Assembly: GCA_965150505.1 (NCBI GenBank)
Contig: CBCTVZ010000086.1
Location: forward strand, 1 to 9,459
Length of the DNA stretch: 9,459 bases
Reading direction: 5' to 3'
From: JAGZHZ01 sp965150505
GTDB lineage: Bacteria > Bacillota > Clostridia > Lachnospirales > Lachnospiraceae
A model generated the notes under the pieces. That model saw nothing but the letters and a program-made list of their open reading frames with translations, ran no database searches and had not been told where the DNA came from. The first letter of the stretch is position 1. Each line of letters opens with the position of its first letter. Below, one piece after another: positions 1 through 7,497 of the stretch. The position numbers were made by a program, and so were the translations under genes.

Positions 1-304
1 TGGGAGATTTCTTGCTTACGGCATATGAAAGAAAATTAGACATTTTATTATCTTCTTTTCCCCAAAATTCTTTATGCAACCATTTTTCATTTCTACATGT
101 AAAAATTATGACAGAATCTTCATTTTTGCGGATAATTTTATTTAGCTCTGTTTGAAGTTTTATTTTATCTGCCTCTGATAATTCTCCTTCAAATACAGAA
201 TTCTGAATATGTATCATATATTTTTTACATATTTTAAATATCTTTGGCAAAATCTTCTTTCCTTTTTCATCCATAACGATATCATAGACCAAAATTGAGT
301 ACAT
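1..304 (-). CDS. cas2: CRISPR-associated endonuclease Cas2 (3' end beyond left edge)
   Basis: Cas2 dimerises and bridges two Cas1 dimers in the spacer-integration complex. The reverse-strand frame starts at ATG 304 with MYSILVYDIVMDEKGKK, the first beta strand of the Cas2 ferredoxin-like fold, and carries the conserved Asp at residue 8. HIQNSVFEGEL (about residues 32-42) and the late DSVIIF strand (about 63-68) also fit Cas2. The ATG follows the cas1 stop by one base, and GGTGG inside the last cas1 codons can serve as its ribosome binding site. The frame is open for 101 codons to position 1 with no stop. Many Cas2 proteins of this type end close to the SNFL seen near residue 92, so this copy is slightly longer or its stop lies just outside. 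Identity is firm; the C-terminus is unseen. Confidence 0.93.
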   Translation of the reverse strand, partial: MYSILVYDIVMDEKGKKILPKIFKICKKYMIHIQNSVFEGELSEADKIKLQTELNKIIRKNEDSVIIFTCRNEKWLHKEFWGKEDNKMSNFLSYAVSKKSP

Positions 305-305
305 A

Positions 306-1298
306 TTACCACCACATTTCAAAACCTTTATATTCTTTTTCACCAATTAAATGTTTAATTAATTTATAGCATTCTAATCGAATTAAATACTGATAAGATA
401 CTGAACGTCCTAGTTCTTTATGTTTAATCGTTTTCTGTAGTCTTTCATCTAATTCATTTACAATTAATTGAGAAGCTTCTTTTTTCAGTTGCAACCCGTT
501 TAGATCATTCCGAAAACTCTTTTCTGAAATTTGATTTCTATTTAATAATGAAAAAATCAATCTATCACCTATTAATGGTTTAAAAACTTCTGCAATATCT
601 AATGATAATGAAAATCTTCTTGTACCTGGCTCATGTAAATAGCTAATAGTTGGATTTAATTGTGTATGGTAAATTTCTGTCAATACTTTTGTATAAATTA
701 ACATATTTACAAATGAAATTAAACTATTCATGCAATTATCAGGCGGATTCATCACTCTTTTATCAAACTCTATTTCTTGATCAATTATATTTTTCCATGA
801 ACTATAATAAGTTTTGCGAATATTCCCTTCAATTCCCATCAACATTTCAATACTCGTCGCTTTATCAATTTGTTTTCTATAGTCTTCAATTTTCTGCATA
901 CTCTCTTTTACATCTTTTCCTCGTCCATTATAATATCTTAAATTACGATAAATATTAAAAGATGCAGCCTGAATAAATTTCTTAGCTATTTCTAATCTTT
1001 TTTCTGCATTTGAATATGCTTCAACCTGATGTACAAGCAGTTTACCTGCCAACAGTTGTTCCCTGGGATAATAACTTCCAGTATAAAATTGATAATAATT
1101 GAAAAAGTGCAGTGTAATCCCTTTTTGTCCTATAAAATTTAATAGCGAAGTATTTAAAGACATTTCTGACATTATATAAATATCCCGAATTTTCTCTACA
1201 GGAAGATCTCTTTTGTCTCCTTCAGTTGACTCAAAACGTAAGGTGTTATCCTTTCTAGAGAGCTTCCCAGCTGTATAAATATAATAGCTTTTGTCCAT
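306..1298 (-). CDS. cas1: CRISPR-associated endonuclease/integrase Cas1 (type I-B)
   Basis: Cas1 is the metal-dependent integrase that inserts new spacers into the array together with Cas2. At 330 residues the length is typical. The N-terminal beta domain starts MDKSYYIYTAGKLSRKDNTL. The alpha-helical catalytic domain carries the expected metal ligands: Glu157 in GIEGN, His222 in YLHEPG and Asp234 in SLDIAEVFKP. The central NPPDNCMNSLISF segment (about 184-196) matches the usual PPxxxxNxLxSF signature, although the Gly that usually follows the Phe is Val here. The ATG at 1298 is preceded by AAGGAG with a six-base gap, so the start is secure. It begins 15 bases after cas4 and ends one base before cas2, forming the adaptation module. 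The active site looks intact. Confidence 0.96.
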   Translation of the reverse strand: MDKSYYIYTAGKLSRKDNTLRFESTEGDKRDLPVEKIRDIYIMSEMSLNTSLLNFIGQKGITLHFFNYYQFYTGSYYPREQLLAGKLLVHQVEAYSNAEKRLEIAKKFIQAASFNIYRNLRYYNGRGKDVKESMQKIEDYRKQIDKATSIEMLMGIEGNIRKTYYSSWKNIIDQEIEFDKRVMNPPDNCMNSLISFVNMLIYTKVLTEIYHTQLNPTISYLHEPGTRRFSLSLDIAEVFKPLIGDRLIFSLLNRNQISEKSFRNDLNGLQLKKEASQLIVNELDERLQKTIKHKELGRSVSYQYLIRLECYKLIKHLIGEKEYKGFEMWW

Positions 1299-1313
1299 CC
1301 CTTTCTCCTTTGT

Positions 1314-1826
1314 TTATATATAACACAGATCAAAATAAGCACATTTTTTACATATTGTTTGTTCTTGCAATCTAGGAGGATATTCTGCCTTTATCAGCTT
1401 TTTAATATCATTCAAAACTGTTTCCATCGTGTTTTCATCTTCATCAGATAATTCTACAAAAATGTTCTTTTTTAACAGGGGATAATCTATTTTAGCAGTT
1501 ACTCCCTCCATCCCTTTCTTTTTCAAATAATATATATAATATTTTACCTGCCATATAGATGCTTCTTCCATTTTTCTACTTTTTTTCACTTCATGAAGTA
1601 CATTGGTCTCGCGTATAAAATCAATATTTATTGTCTGATCAATATTAATATGTTTATTATCTCTTAGGTAAGAAGTTTCATCCAATATTTTCCCCATTTC
1701 TACAGCTTCGCTATTCTGTTCCATGTTAATTTCATTTCGAAAATACCATAGTTTCCTTTTGCATACAAAATAATAATATACCATTAAACCTGTAATTCGA
1801 TTTAATTCCTTTTCTTGCTCTTCCAT
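1314..1826 (-). CDS. cas4: CRISPR-associated exonuclease Cas4 (Fe-S, PD-(D/E)XK)
   Basis: Cas4 trims prespacers and helps select those with a PAM before Cas1-Cas2 integration. The 170-residue product shows the family pattern: ITGLMVYYYFVCKRKLW at the N-terminus with the first Fe-S cysteine, then a PD-(D/E)XK nuclease core with IDF, HEVKKSRKMEEASIWQ and the QxxxY motif (QVKYY). The C-terminal cluster CKKCAYFDLC supplies the other three cysteines. The ATG at 1826 is chosen because AAAAGGGG lies just upstream. A longer frame opens at a GTG at 1865, adding 13 Lys-rich residues and overlapping the end of cas3, but it has only a weak A-rich upstream region and the extra residues are not Cas4-like. 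It starts 10 bases after the cas3 stop. Family identity is very secure and the start fairly so. Confidence 0.95.
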   Translation of the reverse strand: MEEQEKELNRITGLMVYYYFVCKRKLWYFRNEINMEQNSEAVEMGKILDETSYLRDNKHINIDQTINIDFIRETNVLHEVKKSRKMEEASIWQVKYYIYYLKKKGMEGVTAKIDYPLLKKNIFVELSDEDENTMETVLNDIKKLIKAEYPPRLQEQTICKKCAYFDLCYI

Positions 1827-1836
1827 AAATCCCCTT

Positions 1837-4056
1837 TTATATAAATTCGCCTTTTCCTTCTTCACATTTTTCTTTTTTTATCAGCTGAAATCCTAACTTT
1901 GAATCATACTGTGCATTTATAACAGGAATTTTCCATTTTGAGCTGACAGTAACGCTTCCTTTACTTTCGCTGATCTTATATTGAACTTTTGTGATAGATA
2001 AAGAATACTGCTGTATATCCTCTCTTAGCTGAATCTTCTGGCTCAATGTAAGATCTTTCTTTTTTAGTTCTTTTTCCAACTCTTGAATCTTTTCTATGTT
2101 TTGTTCGTACACAGGAAGAGGAATAATCTGGACCGATTCAATATTTCTAAAGTCTCCATCACTTTTCTCATATGTATATAAATCTTCTATCTGCTTATAA
2201 CAGTTGTTATATTCTTCAATGTATTCTCTCTTTCCTGACTCCATTTTTTCTACAGCTAATGCTTCCTGAATCATCTCATTTTTTTCTTTTTCTGAAATCA
2301 CGCCATCCCATTTCTCTATTGCTTCTTTTGATAAATCAAAGATCTGTTGATCAATATATTTCATCACATTTCCTTGCTTTTCCGTATAAATAAAGCAATT
2401 ATACTCTTTTATAGCCTTTACTCCCTTTCGATTGCAACGTCCCATTCTCTGGAATACTGATAATAAATCCATCAATTCCGTAAACAGATAATCAAAATCA
2501 ATATCTAAACTTGCTTCCACAATCGATGTGCTGACCCATATTTGAGATTTGCAATGTAATTTTCCATCTTCTGTAAAGGTACGTCCATCTTGTACAATTT
2601 CTTTTTCTTTATTTAATCGGTCTTCTTTTATAAAATGACTGTGAAGTAATTTTGGTTCGTACTCTTTTGCTATCTCTGATTCTGAAAGTTCCTTGTAGAT
2701 TTCCTGTGCAATCTGAATCGAATTACAAACTACTAATATCTTTCTGCTTTCTTTATTTTTTTCAGATAAATAATGACAGAATTGTATAATGTCCTCTGCT
2801 TCTAATTTATCTTCTATTATCTTTATATTATGTCTTAAAATTCCCTGATCTGAAAAATCTGCCTCTGCATATTCATCGCCCAGTATCTTTTTTAGCTCTT
2901 GTCGAATGAATGGCGGAAGTGTTGCAGTAAGCACTGCAACCTTCCCTCCCATTTCATGAATCATTTTTATTCCACAAATTAAATACGCTAATAATTCTGG
3001 ATCATACATTTGAATTTCATCAATCACAACTTTTGAATAAGAAAGTGTCGCTAATTTATATTCATACCCTGGATATTGCTGTACAAAATTAAAAATTTGA
3101 TCTGGTGTACATATATTAAGCGGTAATGCCATTTGTTTGCTTTTCACACAGTATTCTATAGTTTCTTCATCAGTATCATTATCAAACTGATTTTTAAAAT
3201 AATAAGATTGCATATCTGAATGGAGCAATGCTACACAATTAGCTGGATTATCAATGTGAAGCTGTCTGCATACCCTGCTATACATTGCATTGATTGCTGT
3301 TCTAAGCGGAAGTATCCAGAATCCTTTTTTCTCTCCTATCCAAAGTAATCCTGCTTCTGTTTTTCCCATACCGGTTGGCGCTGTGACAATCAGATTTTTT
3401 TCTCTATGTTCCTTACAAAAATTCTGCAATTTATTCCAAGAAGCATTTTTATCTTTTATTTTCCATTGATCCAACTCTTTTTCCAGACCTGGCTGCAGAA
3501 AATTATTGTCATATTCACATAAAATCCCAGCACTGGCACTATAATCACATCGATGAAGAAAGCCTTTTATTAAAATTTCTTCCTTATTTTTCTTTGATAT
3601 CAATGTTTGGCAAGGATTCACTTTCAATTTAAACTTTCCAATCGTATCTTTTTCAAATGGTTTTAATAATTTTTCAATTTTTTCTGATTCATTTTTTAGA
3701 ATACTTGTGATGTCACTATGATAATGATGATACATCACAGCACAAGCTACTAATTTATAATCATATGCATTTTCAAAAGCTTCTTTATTTATAAAGAAAT
3801 ACGATAAAATATTATGTGGAATCTCATTATATTCACTGAATTTTGCTCCTGTTTTGATTCTCTTTTGAAATTCACTATTTATTTTCCCGTAATCATGATA
3901 TTCACATGCCTGTTTAATCAATGTAATCAATCTTTCATCGTGTATTCCACTTTTTTTAATCAAAAGATCTGCTTCTTTTAAAACTTCGTCTGTATGTTCT
4001 CTGATTGTCTGATTCTTTTTTGCCATTTTACAAGACAATTCTTTTTCCAGCGTCAT
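1837..4056 (-). CDS. cas3: CRISPR-associated nuclease-helicase Cas3 (HD + DExD/H)
   Basis: Cas3 is recruited by target-bound Cascade and unwinds and degrades the DNA. The 739-residue protein joins both domains. The N-terminal HD nuclease has His21, the His54-Asp55 pair in YHDYGK, His81, the His110-His111 pair and Asp171 in HRCDYSAS. The SF2 helicase has Walker A APTGMGKT (226-233), the DEAD-box variant DEIQ (346-349), motif III TAT (377-379), motif V near STSIVEASLDID (509-520) and motif VI QRMGRCNRKG (536-545). A charged C-terminal region with a likely coiled coil (about 650-690) follows. The ATG at 4056 has AGGAG eight bases upstream and lies 18 bases after cas5. All key residues are present, so it appears active. 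The product spans the usual length for an HD-fused Cas3, with no separate cas3'' gene. Confidence 0.97.
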   Translation of the reverse strand: MTLEKELSCKMAKKNQTIREHTDEVLKEADLLIKKSGIHDERLITLIKQACEYHDYGKINSEFQKRIKTGAKFSEYNEIPHNILSYFFINKEAFENAYDYKLVACAVMYHHYHSDITSILKNESEKIEKLLKPFEKDTIGKFKLKVNPCQTLISKKNKEEILIKGFLHRCDYSASAGILCEYDNNFLQPGLEKELDQWKIKDKNASWNKLQNFCKEHREKNLIVTAPTGMGKTEAGLLWIGEKKGFWILPLRTAINAMYSRVCRQLHIDNPANCVALLHSDMQSYYFKNQFDNDTDEETIEYCVKSKQMALPLNICTPDQIFNFVQQYPGYEYKLATLSYSKVVIDEIQMYDPELLAYLICGIKMIHEMGGKVAVLTATLPPFIRQELKKILGDEYAEADFSDQGILRHNIKIIEDKLEAEDIIQFCHYLSEKNKESRKILVVCNSIQIAQEIYKELSESEIAKEYEPKLLHSHFIKEDRLNKEKEIVQDGRTFTEDGKLHCKSQIWVSTSIVEASLDIDFDYLFTELMDLLSVFQRMGRCNRKGVKAIKEYNCFIYTEKQGNVMKYIDQQIFDLSKEAIEKWDGVISEKEKNEMIQEALAVEKMESGKREYIEEYNNCYKQIEDLYTYEKSDGDFRNIESVQIIPLPVYEQNIEKIQELEKELKKKDLTLSQKIQLREDIQQYSLSITKVQYKISESKGSVTVSSKWKIPVINAQYDSKLGFQLIKKEKCEEGKGEFI

Positions 4057-4074
4057 ACTTTTTTCTCCTATTAT

Positions 4075-5163
4075 TTATACAAAACAAACAATGTATTCTT
4101 TCTTTCCTCGATCCAAATAAATTTTTCCCTTCGCAGCTTCGGTATCTTCTATCGTATAATTTGAAGCATAAAACACTGCTTTTCTTTCAAATTTTCTAAT
4201 TTCATTTTCCAAAATATAGTTTTTCGGAAGATAATATCGTGTGCCGCCACCTGTATCCTCTGTTCCCCCTTTAGTAGCAATTTTTATTGCTCCAGAATTA
4301 ACTAATTCCGCCGGTATATACATTGGTAAAATATCGTCAATATCTTCATCTATATCTTCAAGTTCTACCATTTCAGCTTCTTTTACCTGAACAAAATCTT
4401 CGCTTCTTCCTAAAGCAGAAAAATTATGTTGATTTTTGATGATATCCTCTAGAACTTTTTCATCACTTCTAATATGAATGACTAACTCAATATCAGACAA
4501 TACTTCATAATACTTCGGTCCACATGTCAACGTTCGAAATCTAGAATATGGTTTATCATAATTTACTTCTTCATATTCTTTCATTCGGTCCTTAATTAGT
4601 GTTTCAATTTTTTTAATTTCATTTTCTCTTTGTTTAATGTAGCAAAGCCGTTCTTTATTATCTGAAAACCGTTTTTTTCTTTCGGATAATACTTTCTTGT
4701 ATTCTTTTATTTTTGCCAAAATAGGATTTATTCTTTGCTTTTTGAAAGAATCAATTTCATCTTTTTTGTCTTTTAATTGTCTATATTCTTCTAAAAGTTT
4801 TTCATCATAAACTTGAATAGTAATCCCTTTTCTGAAATCATTTCCCTGACTTTTTTTTGCTGAAGCTACTTTCACAAATGCTTTTGATAGTAAATCCGGA
4901 TTTTGCATTTTGACTAAAATTCCTCTGTCATTTTGTAAGGAATTTAGGAAGCAATGCTCTTGATAAACTTCTCTCTTTAACGCTCCATATGTACCTTGAA
5001 TACTAAGTTCCATTGGATGGTACTCTTGATATCCGCATGCTTTATGAATTGCTCCTATACAAGTAGAAAATGGCGGCAATGGATATGTCATTTTATTATC
5101 TATTGTTTCTTCTCTTCGATAATTTGCACTTGTCTGGCAAATTTTAAGCCTGACCGCTTTCAT
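4075..5163 (-). CDS. cas5b: Cascade subunit Cas5 (type I-B), with coiled-coil insertion
   Basis: Cas5 is the RAMP-fold subunit that caps the 5' handle of the crRNA and contacts Cas8. The N-terminus MKAVRLKICQTSANYRREET followed by TYPLPPFSTCIGAIHKACGY (about 26-45) is the characteristic Cas5b start. A second typical segment, ALGRSEDFVQVKEAE, lies at about 250-264. A Gly-rich loop (GGTEDTGGGTRYYLP, 299-313) precedes the final strands. At 362 residues it is clearly longer than the roughly 220-260 of many Cas5 proteins. The excess is mostly a Lys/Glu-rich, probably coiled-coil stretch at about 120-200. The ATG at 5163 has AAGGAG five bases upstream. It lies 13 bases after cas7 and 18 before cas3. 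Family assignment is strong; the insertion's role is unknown. Confidence 0.93.
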   Translation of the reverse strand: MKAVRLKICQTSANYRREETIDNKMTYPLPPFSTCIGAIHKACGYQEYHPMELSIQGTYGALKREVYQEHCFLNSLQNDRGILVKMQNPDLLSKAFVKVASAKKSQGNDFRKGITIQVYDEKLLEEYRQLKDKKDEIDSFKKQRINPILAKIKEYKKVLSERKKRFSDNKERLCYIKQRENEIKKIETLIKDRMKEYEEVNYDKPYSRFRTLTCGPKYYEVLSDIELVIHIRSDEKVLEDIIKNQHNFSALGRSEDFVQVKEAEMVELEDIDEDIDDILPMYIPAELVNSGAIKIATKGGTEDTGGGTRYYLPKNYILENEIRKFERKAVFYASNYTIEDTEAAKGKIYLDRGKKEYIVCFV

Positions 5164-5176
5164 AGCCGCTCCTTTC

Positions 5177-6061
5177 TCACTGCTGTACTGCGTAATATTC
5201 CTTTACTAAATTTTTCAGATTATCAAAAAATACTTTCATCGTAATTGGATGTAGTTCTCTCACAATCTGATCTTCATTTGTAAAATTATCTCCTCGCAAC
5301 AATGCACATTCAAATCCTTCTTCTAACTTTTCTTTTAAATCTTCGGTAATTAATACCGCACCATTTTGTACCTTTACAACATTCTCAAAATAATGTGTTT
5401 TTCTTTCTGAAAGTCCTCCTACAATGAAAAGCGGTTCTGCATTGTCTAAGTTTCCTTTTACAATAAGGGAAAGATTCTGAATAGCATTTAATAATGCGAT
5501 AACTCTTTCTGCTTTCTCCTCATTTTCTGCTTCTGCATTAAAATTTAAATCTTTTCCAATCATTTCCAAATCTATTGTCAAACTATATGCTTTCATAGAT
5601 TTATCATATTCGTACTGGTATGGCATTAACCCTGTATCTTTCGCATTTGCCTGTACATTCAGACCATTTGCTTTAGCATGTATAGATGCTAAATATAAAT
5701 TATTGTGAAAACGAGTTTCATTCACAAACGGTTCACAAGCAATCGCATCTGTTAAATAAAAAGAACTGTTTCTAACATAAGTAATGCCTTTTGTGGACAT
5801 ATATCCACCCTCTAATCCTCTGCAAGTAGCTGCATTTACATCCTCTGAAACATATTTTTGCATTGCTCCATCTAAAGATGTTTTCAAATCATCGTAAAGC
5901 CCCGCCTGTACACAAATTGCATTTTTTAAACTTTCTCTACTTCTTGTTGCATATATTCTTCTGTTTTTAAAAACTTTCTGCACGGAAGAAATATTTCCAA
6001 GTCCCTCAGAATAATTGCTTGTCATATTTGCGATCACGGTCAATGTAAGTGCATTTTTCAT
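5177..6061 (-). CDS. cas7: Cascade backbone subunit Cas7 (Cst2/DevR-type)
   Basis: Cas7 polymerises along the crRNA spacer and forms the Cascade backbone. The 294-residue sequence begins MKNALTLTVIANMTSNYSEG and continues with GNISSVQKV and ATRSRESLKNAIC, the N-terminal pattern of the Cst2/DevR branch of Cas7. LFIVGGLSERKTHYFENVV (about 211-229) is a second recognisable segment near the C-terminal half. The ATG at 6061 is two bases after the cas8 stop. Its AAGGAGG (6077-6071) lies inside the last cas8 codons, which encode EEGGI, so translation is probably coupled to cas8/cas11. That site has a nine-base spacing and is among the strongest in the operon, which fits a subunit needed in several copies. 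The Cst2 subfamily call rests on remembered consensus, not a search. Confidence 0.93.
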   Translation of the reverse strand: MKNALTLTVIANMTSNYSEGLGNISSVQKVFKNRRIYATRSRESLKNAICVQAGLYDDLKTSLDGAMQKYVSEDVNAATCRGLEGGYMSTKGITYVRNSSFYLTDAIACEPFVNETRFHNNLYLASIHAKANGLNVQANAKDTGLMPYQYEYDKSMKAYSLTIDLEMIGKDLNFNAEAENEEKAERVIALLNAIQNLSLIVKGNLDNAEPLFIVGGLSERKTHYFENVVKVQNGAVLITEDLKEKLEEGFECALLRGDNFTNEDQIVRELHPITMKVFFDNLKNLVKEYYAVQQ

Positions 6062-6063
6062 AA

Positions 6064-6387
6064 TTAAATTCCTCCTTCTTCATTTGTTGCTTTATTTTCT
6101 TTAATCTCTGGATTTAAAGCTGAGATAAAAGCAAAGGTAATATCCTTATTTTTCTCTCCATCTTCAAACAAATCATATACGAAAGAATAATCCATCCCCA
6201 CATAACTTTCAAGCTGAAGTAAAATTTCATTTACTCTGTCGTAATCATGAAATACCACTGCACTTGTCAATTTTTGACGATAAGAAGTGATTTTATTCTC
6301 TAATTTTTTCTCTTTCAACTTTTTTGCTGTGAAATATCCTGCTTTTCTTGCCTGTTCAATCCGATTATGTAATTCTCCTCTGTCCAT
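6064..6387 (-). CDS. cas11b: Probable Cas11b small subunit translated from inside cas8b
   Basis: An in-frame ATG at cas8b codon 366 (6387-6385) would give a 107-residue protein identical to the Cas8b C-terminus, starting MDRGELHNRIEQARK. It is preceded by a full AAGGAGG with five-base spacing, a better start signal than that of cas8b itself, which uses TTG. It is known that I-B, I-C and I-D systems make their Cas11 small subunit by internal initiation in the large-subunit gene; the size, position and predicted helical character here fit. Cas11 copies line the Cascade belly and stabilise the R-loop. The stop is shared with cas8b and overlaps the cas7 ribosome binding site. No separate cas11 gene is present in the operon. 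This is inference from the start signal; the protein product has not been shown. Confidence 0.72.
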   Translation of the reverse strand: MDRGELHNRIEQARKAGYFTAKKLKEKKLENKITSYRQKLTSAVVFHDYDRVNEILLQLESYVGMDYSFVYDLFEDGEKNKDITFAFISALNPEIKENKATNEEGGI

Positions 6388-7482
6388 AATATCCTCCTTC
6401 CATTCCACGTTTATATCCACTAGGTGACTTATCATAAAATCTAGATACTGTATATTTTCCCTTATCCTTATTTTTAATAAGGTTTCAATCAAATCATCCA
6501 ATACCATATGATTCATACATCTGTCAAATAACTCTTCTTCTACATTTAACCAGTAATTTTCACCTAGCTTATAACGAAAATTAAAGATCTTAGGATCTTT
6601 TAAATTCATTATATTTCTTCTTGCATTTTCTCTGATAAAAAGAGTTTCATAATAATCCAAATCCTGGCTTTTTATAATAATTTCCACATCATAGTCTAAA
6701 AAACTTGATGATTGTATAAGTTGACGCAGCAATGTCATTTTTGCGCTCTCTTTTTCTTCTTTTTGTTCTTCTAATCTCTCTTTAAAAATTTGATTTTCCT
6801 TACGCAAAGAACGTATATTGTAATTATTATTTACAAAAAATCCAAGTCTTGTATTCGTAAATGCAAAAGGAATAAAGTCAAACTCTATCATGTCATTTGT
6901 CACAATTTTATTAGAATCAAACAAAAAGCTTGTCTCTTTACTCTTCCTATTTTCGTCAACATTGTATCCTAATAAACGGCAATGCGGATTTTCTTTTGTA
7001 AAAAGTAAATTTGTATTACAAAACTTTCGATATAATTCAGGTTTATAGCGGAACGTTTCTTTAATAATTTCTAGTCTATTTTTATTTAGCAATGCTAAAA
7101 TCTGATCTTTATTCTCACCATTAAATTTATTTTTCCCAAAAATTTTCTTTAATACTGTATTTCCTGTCAAAAAAACATTAATGGTTTTTATTTGTTCCTC
7201 TGTCCACTCATCTCCCTGCAATATTTTCTCTGCTTTCAAATGCCAAAATTCCTGTGGATAAAATGACTCTGTAAATTTTAAAAATCTGTCCTCTCGAATC
7301 CAACTGCTTGAATATGCTATTCCACTCCATCCTTCATATTCAATTTCTTGATAATCTAATCTTTCAAATTCTTCATTTCTAAAATCAAAATATCGTATTA
7401 ATCCTACAATGGCAGCTGAATATCTCCATTCTGTCGGTAATAAAATTGTATCTAACAGTTCTTCTTTTCTTTGTATTTTCAA
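6064..7482 (-). CDS. cas8b: Cascade large subunit Cas8b (Cst1-like)
   Basis: Cas8 is the large Cascade subunit that reads the PAM and engages Cas3. The 472-residue protein lies between cas6 and cas7, where type I-B/Tneap loci carry cas8b. GEDEW-like early segments are not diagnostic, but LPTEWRYSAAIVGLIRYF (15-32), a central Cys pair (C155 and C168), EFDFIPFAFT (200-209) and GFFVNNNYNI (214-223) read as a Cst1-like protein. The usual paired CxxC zinc ligands are reduced to single cysteines. A coiled coil covers about 226-250 and the last 110 residues are helical, the part known in I-B systems to double as Cas11. The start is TTG 7482 with GAGGGTGG four bases upstream; no ATG alternative occurs until residue 198. 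Large-subunit identity comes largely from position, since these proteins diverge fast. Confidence 0.85.
   Translation of the reverse strand: MKIQRKEELLDTILLPTEWRYSAAIVGLIRYFDFRNEEFERLDYQEIEYEGWSGIAYSSSWIREDRFLKFTESFYPQEFWHLKAEKILQGDEWTEEQIKTINVFLTGNTVLKKIFGKNKFNGENKDQILALLNKNRLEIIKETFRYKPELYRKFCNTNLLFTKENPHCRLLGYNVDENRKSKETSFLFDSNKIVTNDMIEFDFIPFAFTNTRLGFFVNNNYNIRSLRKENQIFKERLEEQKEEKESAKMTLLRQLIQSSSFLDYDVEIIIKSQDLDYYETLFIRENARRNIMNLKDPKIFNFRYKLGENYWLNVEEELFDRCMNHMVLDDLIETLLKIRIRENIQYLDFMISHLVDINVEWKEDIMDRGELHNRIEQARKAGYFTAKKLKEKKLENKITSYRQKLTSAVVFHDYDRVNEILLQLESYVGMDYSFVYDLFEDGEKNKDITFAFISALNPEIKENKATNEEGGI
6393..6399 (-). promoter_or_regulatory. Internal ribosome binding site for Cas11b
   Basis: AAGGAGG on the minus strand, encoded by cas8b codons W-K-E-D, ends five bases before the ATG at 6387. 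A full seven-base Shine-Dalgarno at ideal spacing ahead of an in-frame ATG is unlikely to be incidental in such an AT-rich gene. Confidence 0.75.
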
Positions 7483-7497
7483 ATCACCACCCTCTTT

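Noticed and set aside
650..958. Plus-strand open frame of 102 codons
   Set aside because: Antisense to cas1 across its catalytic domain, no ribosome site, and composition biased to Leu/Phe/Tyr/Ser as expected for the reverse of a Lys/Glu/Ile-rich gene.
1827..1865. Upstream GTG start for cas4
   Set aside because: The extra 13 residues are Lys-rich and unlike Cas4, the upstream region lacks a good ribosome site, and the ATG at 1826 has AAAAGGGG just ahead.
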